DNA from: Candidatus Zipacnadia bacterium
Lineage (GTDB): Bacteria > Armatimonadota > UBA5377 > JALGUK01
Assembly: GCA_029820875.1 (NCBI GenBank)
Contig: JALGUK010000001.1
Location: 1-50,180 of the forward strand
Direction of reading: 5' to 3'
Length of the DNA: 50,180 nt
Positions 46,011 through 50,180 of this stretch are shown piece by piece (positions within the stretch are counted from its first letter, which is position 1; every line of letters starts with the position of its first letter). A program made the translations under genes and the position numbers. The notes under the pieces were generated by a model that saw nothing but the letters and a program-made list of their open reading frames with translations, did not search any database and was not told the origin of the DNA.

Positions 46011-46267
46011 TATCTTTTCAGGGCAATGCCCACGCACCAGAAGAAGCAACCTTTAAGAACCCCGAGACCAGCCAATACCCCCGCAATCCCATATTCGACC
46101 GTGCCGAACTCGAAACTCCTGCCCAGCGTGACTACCAGGGCCCCGCCAAGCAAGGACAGAGTGAACACAAATAACCCTATAATCTTGCAGAATTCCGAAA
46201 GCGGGCCCAGGTCTCCGTCCCACTTTCCAGGCGCTTCCCGCCAACTACCCGGTCTTTCCGCTTTCAT
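46010..46267 (-). CDS. Two-span membrane protein, 85 aa
   Basis: Charged N-terminal 30 residues (MKAERPGSWREAPGKWDGD), then FCKIIGLFVFTLSLLGGALV and a second span from VEYGIAGVLAGLGVLKGCFF. Could be a small membrane modulator. ATGA overlap with the VRR-NUC gene upstream. Confidence 0.6.
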   Translation of the reverse strand: MKAERPGSWREAPGKWDGDLGPLSEFCKIIGLFVFTLSLLGGALVVTLGRSFEFGTVEYGIAGVLAGLGVLKGCFFWCVGIALKR

Positions 46268-46590
46268 TCTGGCCTCCTTGTCTCAAGCCCAAGATATTCT
46301 ATTACCGCATCTATGCCGCCCACAACGACCTTGCCACCCAATGCCTCCTCGCGTTCCTTGAACTCCCTCTGCGCAGACGAGAGCCTATCGCGGCCAGCCT
46401 TGATTTCGACCCAGAACCGCAGGCCGTTGGGAATCACGCCGTATCTCGCGGGAAGTTGAATCCATAGGTCTGGCAAACCCGCAGTACCATATAGGCGACC
46501 TACCTGCGAAAGCACATTAGCCGTTCCACCCATTGCCGCCACGAGCCTGCGCACAGCTTCAATCGCGGTCTTGTGTGGGCTTCGTGTCAT
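46264..46590 (-). CDS. VRR-NUC nuclease, 108 aa
   Basis: GTAGLPDLWIQL, FWVEIKAGRDRLSSAQREFK carries the PD and ExK catalytic core of the VRR-NUC family (PD-(D/E)XK fold), and GGKVVVGGIDAVIEYL ends it. Stand-alone phage VRR-NUC proteins are Holliday-junction or branched-DNA nucleases. It may work with the RecT-like protein. Coupled by ATGA to 46587-46946. Confidence 0.9.
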   Translation of the reverse strand: MTRSPHKTAIEAVRRLVAAMGGTANVLSQVGRLYGTAGLPDLWIQLPARYGVIPNGLRFWVEIKAGRDRLSSAQREFKEREEALGGKVVVGGIDAVIEYLGLETRRPE

Positions 46591-46946
46591 GGCTTCTCCT
46601 TGATTCCAAGCTGCCGAAACGTAATGCGGCGCATATCAGCAAGATGCCTTTCGGTAGCCTCAAGCTGTGCCCGTGTAGCCGTGTTCGGCATGTCAATGCC
46701 GCCTCGTCGGTCAAACTGTCGCGCTAGTTCTTTCATAAGCAAGCGGGCGATGTTCTTCTCCAGCGTAAGCGACGGCTCATCTCGGCGAACGCCAAAATTC
46801 ACAATCTCAGCCCATTCCAGCTTCACGGGTTTGACAACGAATTGATTGTCGCCGACGATTCTGAAAATATCTATGCCGATGGCATTGTGTTCCATCGGTA
46901 AATCATAGACCACAACCTCCAACGGCTTCTGAAGAATAATACTCAT
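46587..46946 (-). CDS. Hypothetical protein, 119 aa
   Basis: Beta-rich N-terminal part (VVVYDLPMEHNAIGIDIFRI; NQFVVKPVKLEWAEIVNFG), then charged helices (NIARLLMKELARQFDRRGG; ATERHLADMRRITFRQLG). Shared by other phages beside VRR-NUC genes as far as the pattern suggests, but no named family is certain. Overlaps both neighbours. Confidence 0.6.
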   Translation of the reverse strand: MSIILQKPLEVVVYDLPMEHNAIGIDIFRIVGDNQFVVKPVKLEWAEIVNFGVRRDEPSLTLEKNIARLLMKELARQFDRRGGIDMPNTATRAQLEATERHLADMRRITFRQLGIKEKP

Positions 46947-47236
46947 GATTTTTCCTTCAGGGCGAATTCAATCATCTCCGCGTCCGGCGCGCCGTAGGCA
47001 AAACGTATATCTCGCTCAGCGAGTTTCCGCCCAACCCAATCCCGCCAGATGCAGGCCGCCTCGTGGTTGCTAACAACGTGGTCAAAATTCCATGTATTGG
47101 TTTCCTCCACGTGCCACCATACGAGCCAACCGGTAGGGCACACTTGGAGCCTCTTCATAAGGCCCTTGTATTCCCACTTCGGCCAGCCTACGACCTTCGC
47201 CAGTTCTTCGGCGTGCTGCACCCAAATATCCTTCAT
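46943..47236 (-). CDS. Hypothetical protein, 97 aa (paralogue of the gene across the window ends)
   Basis: ATG after GAGGAGGGATGTT, the same leader as two other genes. MKDIWVQHAEELAKVVGWPK and NHEAACIWRDWVGRKL match MDKDVWAENAK..., GWPEW and HHEAACIWRDWV of the gene split by the window ends. Trp-rich; function unknown. Confidence 0.75.
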   Translation of the reverse strand: MKDIWVQHAEELAKVVGWPKWEYKGLMKRLQVCPTGWLVWWHVEETNTWNFDHVVSNHEAACIWRDWVGRKLAERDIRFAYGAPDAEMIEFALKEKS

Positions 47237-47284
47237 AACATCCCTCCTCAAAAGGTCAGAACGGAATCGGCGTCCTATTGGCCG

Positions 47285-47599
47285 TCAATCTGTTCCATTG
47301 CCATCGGTTACCTTACACGGCGTCTCGCCATACTCTACGGCAATCCAGTCCGACCATCGAGATTCTCCCTCCCGCAGCCACGCGATAAACGCTTTGCGTC
47401 TTTCGTTGCCAATGTCGCTATCTTCCCAGCCTTCCTTGCTCCCGTCTGGCGCAACAAGAAAACTGGCATAACCATTTATCGGGCTACGGACTATCTCTGA
47501 AACCGTCAGGCCAAGAGATATGGCCTTTTCGCGTATAGAATTCAAGCCTTCTTCGTCGCAACTCGTTACGATAATAGCGTCGTGTTTTATCCAGCCCAT
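47285..47599 (-). CDS. Hypothetical protein, 104 aa
   Basis: ATG after GGAGGAGGGATGCT. Alpha/beta pattern: KHDAIIVTSCDEEGLNSIRE, LGLTVSEIVRSPINGYASFL, then GNERRKAFIAWLREGESRWS. No known family. Its leader is shared with two neighbours, indicating duplicated regulatory sequence. Confidence 0.7.
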   Translation of the reverse strand: MGWIKHDAIIVTSCDEEGLNSIREKAISLGLTVSEIVRSPINGYASFLVAPDGSKEGWEDSDIGNERRKAFIAWLREGESRWSDWIAVEYGETPCKVTDGNGTD

Positions 47600-47617
47600 A
47601 GCATCCCTCCTCCGAAG

Positions 47618-48160
47618 TCAGAACGGAATTGCTGTCTTGCCGTCGGCAAACAACGCGCTCGCTGGGACTTCGCCCTGCTTGTGCGCGTAATATTCGCGGT
47701 GACTCGCGTATGGCCGCTCATCCACAGGCCACCCGATGCGCCTCGCCTCCGCCAGGAACGTATCAATCGCCTGCACGCGGTCTGCGTAGTTTGGCGATAG
47801 CATCCCCTTGCAACACGCGCTCGATATGCGATGCTGCTCGTCTGTGCCGATTCGGCCCCAGAACCTGCCGTTTTCCTCTTTCTCTGCGTATCGTTCATCC
47901 ACCTCAACCGAGTCGCCAGCTTTGTATGTGGCACGCCGCTTCTGGCCTGGCGTCGGCTCCATGTCCACGGAGGGCGGGCGAAAGCTCGACATCTTCGGCC
48001 TGAACTTCGTATCGGCAACGACCTGCGATACTATCCGCTCAAGCGGGGCCTGGGGCCGGTTGCGCCACCAGCCGCGCACCATCCGCGTCTCGAACTCCGT
48101 AATATTCGGCCAGCGTTCGAGCACCGGTTGCCAAGTCTCCGTGAACTCCGCGTCCGTCAT
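47618..48160 (-). CDS. Hypothetical replication-associated protein, 180 aa
   Basis: N-terminal helical part (FTETWQPVLERWPNITEFET; WWRNRPQAPLERIVSQVVAD), basic middle and helical end (YADRVQAIDTFLAEARRIGW). The end VPASALFADGKTAIPF has a partial copy at 311-350. Coupled to the putative initiator at 48157-48891, so a loader or accessory to replication is possible; inference only. Confidence 0.6.
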   Translation of the reverse strand: MTDAEFTETWQPVLERWPNITEFETRMVRGWWRNRPQAPLERIVSQVVADTKFRPKMSSFRPPSVDMEPTPGQKRRATYKAGDSVEVDERYAEKEENGRFWGRIGTDEQHRISSACCKGMLSPNYADRVQAIDTFLAEARRIGWPVDERPYASHREYYAHKQGEVPASALFADGKTAIPF

Positions 48161-48891
48161 CGCTTTTCTCCAGGAAACATACGCTCAAGCCGTTCCTTCG
48201 CAGTCTCCTTGAACAAGACCTCTTCAAACTCCCAGGGCTTCATGCCGACCGTCGCCTTCTTCTCAATCGCATCTGATATGGCCGCCGTGTCCTTGCCCTG
48301 GTCAATCGCGGATTGCAGCCGTTTCCTTACACCCTCTGGATGACCGCCGTACTTCGTCTTGTTGATGAACTGCTTTACGAGCATATAGATTTCCATATCA
48401 GGTGAACCCGGTTGTTTCCTTTCTTCTGCTTCTGTATCTCCATCTGCATCTACTTCTGCATCTAGTGACCCGATTTTGTCCCGATTTTGTCCCAGTTCTG
48501 TCCCAGCTTCGGCGCTGCCAAGTCCGTCGCGCCGAGGTCGTAAAGGACTGCGGCGTTGATGCTTAGCGAAATTTGGAAAGCCCCAAGCACCATTTTTATC
48601 CTTATTCATTAGCCCCATTTTTGCAAACTTTTCAACGCATTTTTGCCCCGTTCTTGCGTCAATTCTCAAGAATCGCCACACATCTTCGAGCGATGCAGGT
48701 ACATTATGTTCGTAGAAATAGCCGCGACGGGAACTCGGCTGAGCTAAGCTCGCCAAGTCGTACATACGGCGATATACTCCCTCTTCCGTCACGCTAAGGG
48801 AAGCCCACCGGAGCGATGTGAGCGCCTTTGTTGGAAACCATTTGTACCAGACATATTCATTTGGTGCGGGCATTCCTTTTGCCTTTCCCAT
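48157..48891 (-). CDS. Putative replication initiator, 244 aa
   Basis: Start MGKAKGMPAPNEYVWYKWFP. N-terminal half resembles phage replisome organiser/DnaD-like initiators (LRWASLSVTEEGVYRRMYDL; VWRFLRIDARTGQKCVEKFA; GWGFPNFAKH-like WGFPNFAKHQ) with a winged-helix pattern. An acidic, low-complexity linker is encoded by DNA holding three 11-bp direct repeats (48469-48501), followed by a C-terminal helical domain (IEKKATVGMKPWEFEEVLFK). Resembles the lambda O arrangement, where the origin iterons lie inside the initiator gene. Confidence 0.65.
   Translation of the reverse strand: MGKAKGMPAPNEYVWYKWFPTKALTSLRWASLSVTEEGVYRRMYDLASLAQPSSRRGYFYEHNVPASLEDVWRFLRIDARTGQKCVEKFAKMGLMNKDKNGAWGFPNFAKHQRRSPLRPRRDGLGSAEAGTELGQNRDKIGSLDAEVDADGDTEAEERKQPGSPDMEIYMLVKQFINKTKYGGHPEGVRKRLQSAIDQGKDTAAISDAIEKKATVGMKPWEFEEVLFKETAKERLERMFPGEKR
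48469..48501. repeat. Three contiguous 11-bp repeats (candidate origin iterons)
   Basis: CCCGATTTTGT at 48469-48479 and 48480-48490, and CCCAGTTCTGT at 48491-48501. The unit is not a multiple of three, so it does not encode a peptide repeat, pointing to a DNA-level role. Inside the putative initiator gene, beside a purine/pyrimidine-skewed low-complexity stretch (48421-48462). Confidence 0.6.
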
Positions 48892-49023
48892 AACTGAGCT
48901 TTCCAAACAGAGCAAGCGCCGGAAGTGTGGACAGGCGATCCCACCAAAGGAGGGAAAGTCATCTTCCGACGCTCGCAAATTTGTGCTGTTGGGTTCATGG
49001 TGAAACCGCCTTCCACTACCCCT
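48892..49023 (-). other. Leader of the initiator transcript
   Basis: About 125 bases between the promoter and the initiator ATG. An alternative frame beginning MNPTAQICERRK after GGAAGGCGG runs into the initiator gene but looks like a shadow. Nothing else supported. Confidence 0.4.
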
Positions 49024-49051
49024 ATTGTACCACAATGCTACGTATTGTCAA
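49024..49051 (-). promoter_or_regulatory. Strong promoter of the replication genes
   Basis: Minus strand: TTGACA (49046-49051), 16-base spacer, TACAAT (49024-49029). Fires toward the initiator gene. Confidence 0.7.
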
Positions 49052-49065
49052 GCATATTTTCAGCG

Positions 49066-49128
49066 TCACGAGTTGGCGTGCACTAGCCAATGGCGGATGC
49101 AGTGGCCGCAGTATGCCCACCATTCCAC
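49066..49128 (-). CDS. Candidate tiny zinc-knuckle peptide, 20 aa
   Basis: GTG start with GAGG eight bases upstream, sequence MEWWAYCGHCIRHWLVHANS. A CxxC plus His pattern resembling a zinc knuckle, but length and start are weak. Stop TGA at 49066-49068. Confidence 0.25.
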   Translation of the reverse strand: MEWWAYCGHCIRHWLVHANS

Positions 49129-49138
49129 CCTCTTAGCC

Positions 49139-49339
49139 TCAAAGAAATCCCTCAAAGAGCATTCGCGTCCGGCCACATTTTGAGCACGTCGCGTTGGGCT
49201 GGTCGCTCAAACCTTTGGCCTCACTGCTTTCAATGGTCAAGTCCGCCTTGACGAATCGCCCGCATGTCTCGCACACGGGCACAAACGTCGCGCCGTCCTC
49301 GTATTGGATGCGCCGTATGCTCTCGTACTCCCCGCTCAT
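49139..49339 (-). CDS. Zinc-ribbon protein, 66 aa
   Basis: CETCG (residues 23-27) and CSKCG (52-56) give a four-Cys zinc ribbon around a charged loop. Starts MSGEYESIRRIQYEDGATF; AGAAGA upstream. One of many early zinc proteins. Confidence 0.65.
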   Translation of the reverse strand: MSGEYESIRRIQYEDGATFVPVCETCGRFVKADLTIESSEAKGLSDQPNATCSKCGRTRMLFEGFL

Positions 49340-49343
49340 TCTT

Positions 49344-49544
49344 CTACAGTATCTTCCATTCGACAGGCGGCTCCTTCGGGAAACACACAGATTCCGCTTT
49401 GAGCACGTACACCCGCCGCTTTTCCTGCTTGCAGATGCGTTCGGCCTCAACCTGGGCCTGCCTGCATGTCCGATGCACCTTAGCCGGTGTGCGCCTACCG
49501 TCGCACCATACCATCCAGAATGTCTGCTCTATTTCCGTTTCCAT
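49344..49544 (-). CDS. Small hypothetical protein, 66 aa
   Basis: Start METEIEQTFWMVWCDGRRTP after GGAGAAGTG. Basic with a helical middle (CRQAQVEAERICKQEKRRVY). Function unknown. Confidence 0.65.
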   Translation of the reverse strand: METEIEQTFWMVWCDGRRTPAKVHRTCRQAQVEAERICKQEKRRVYVLKAESVCFPKEPPVEWKIL

Positions 49545-49574
49545 CACTTCTCCTTTCTGTCATATGATTCAGCT

Positions 49575-49982
49575 TCACGGCTTGCCTTTCTCTGTCTGTG
49601 CTTCGGCAAGCTCGGCCTTCAACCGCTCGACCTCGGCCTTGAGCGCCTTGCGTTCGCCACGTACTTTGTCAAAGTTCACCTCTGGAATCATACCGTCGAG
49701 GGCATCTGTGAGAATGGTCTTGAGGCTTTTCGGGTCGTCGGGGCCTTCGAGCGTGTAGCGTATCATGCGTTCCAGCCGCCTAATCTCCGCATCCTTGCCT
49801 TTCTCACGCAGTCGTATCTGTGTAGCGAGCGCCTGCCACTTGTTGGCAGCTTTCTTCAAGCGCTCAATCTCTTCATTTGCAAGAGCCAAGTCCATTTCAA
49901 GCTGCGCGATTTCCTGGCACGCGAATATCGGGATAGTGAGTTCCGCCCCGTCTGGGCAGGTGATATGGAGTGTATCAATCAT
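49575..49982 (-). CDS. Coiled-coil protein, 135 aa
   Basis: Starts MIDTLHITCPDGAELTIPIF; residues 20-60 and 100-135 are heptad coiled coils (LEMDLALANEEIERLKKAAN; KALKAEVERLKAELAEAQTE). The last block is repeated at DNA level in 549-752. The ATG overlaps the TGA of the gene across the window ends. Possibly an oligomeric accessory protein. Confidence 0.65.
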   Translation of the reverse strand: MIDTLHITCPDGAELTIPIFACQEIAQLEMDLALANEEIERLKKAANKWQALATQIRLREKGKDAEIRRLERMIRYTLEGPDDPKSLKTILTDALDGMIPEVNFDKVRGERKALKAEVERLKAELAEAQTEKGKP

Positions 49983-50180
49983 TGGGCTGCGCCTCAACAG
50001 CAAGCCTGAGCTTGATAAGTGCCGAATCGTAGGTCTCCTGGCTCCCACTATCAACGGACTCGTCTGCGAAGTGTACGATGATGCGCCATCGGTCGTCGAA
50101 CTTGATGTTGACCAAGCCAAGTTCCGTCAATTGCCTCAGCACCCAGTCACGCCAGATGCAGGCCGCCTCGTGGTGTGTCA
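49975..50180 (-). CDS. Hypothetical protein, 3' part (continues at 298-1)
   Basis: Stop TGA at 49975-49977. The window copy holds the last 68 codons of the gene that starts at 298, ending in DSALIKLRLAVEAQPND. The first 114 bases of the coding overlap (50067-50180) duplicate 1-114. See the 1-298 entry for the paralogue and motifs. Confidence 0.8.
   Translation of the reverse strand, partial: THHEAACIWRDWVLRQLTELGLVNIKFDDRWRIIVHFADESVDSGSQETYDSALIKLRLAVEAQPND
50067..50180. repeat. Terminal direct repeat, right copy
   Basis: Identical to 1-114; marks where the circular genome closes. Confidence 0.9.

Noticed and set aside
48789..49016. Frame beginning MNPTAQICERRK in the initiator leader
   Set aside because: Has a fair ribosome site but overlaps the initiator gene by about 100 bases and has shadow-like composition.

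Overview
The window is a complete, circularly permuted tailed-phage genome (Caudoviricetes, siphovirus-like layout). The first 114 bases recur as the last 114 (1-114 = 50067-50180), so the unit genome is about 50,066 bp and one gene is cut by the window ends. Nearly every gene is on the minus strand, tightly packed, often with ATGA, TGATG or TAATG overlaps and strong Shine-Dalgarno sites. HK97-type virion genes are clear. No integrase, DNA polymerase, helicase or endolysin was recognised, so lifestyle and host remain open; Shine-Dalgarno and sigma70-like promoter sequences only say a bacterium.

Layout, in the direction of transcription (right to left). From 49.0 to 46.0 kb there is a promoter, a putative replication initiator carrying iteron-like 11-bp repeats, small proteins and a VRR-NUC nuclease. 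A second promoter near 45.9 kb precedes ParB-like and GNAT genes, then TerS, TerL, portal, a MuF-like minor head protein, a prohead protease and the major capsid protein (45.8-35.7 kb). From 35.2 to 28.5 kb lies an unusual modification cluster: a GT4-GT2 fusion, two methyltransferases, a GT2, a B12-type radical SAM enzyme and a sulfotransferase-like protein. From 28.5 to 16.3 kb come two large fibre-like proteins, head-tail connectors, tail tube, tail chaperones with a probable frameshift, tape measure, distal tail proteins and two Val-Thr repeat proteins. A GT2-GT9-methyltransferase fusion, an XhlA-like protein and a holin-like protein close the late region at a strong terminator (12.53 kb). 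A perfect consensus promoter with a palindrome in its spacer then starts the early region (12.4 kb to 1, wrapping to 49.1 kb): dozens of small, often Cys-rich proteins, a Cro/C1-type regulator, RecT-like recombinase, Gp157 and a second promoter at 9.43 kb.

Two things stand out. First, the MuF-like head protein is interrupted by two complete inteins, each placed at a conserved Cys of its C-terminal motif. Inside each intein, on the opposite strand and in exact codon register, lies a Vsr-like (EDxHD/DUF559-like) endonuclease gene with its own sigma70-type promoter and ribosome binding site. One nuclease carries five zinc fingers; the other carries two helix-turn-helix units. These look like homing endonucleases that mobilise their inteins but are encoded antisense to them. 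Second, the early region (3.4-7.8 kb) holds eight copies of a 76-139 bp structured element with a GC-rich closing stem and variable internal hairpins. Each sits a few bases after a stop codon and just before the next ribosome binding site, and remnants between copies suggest the gene-plus-element units shuffle like cassettes.
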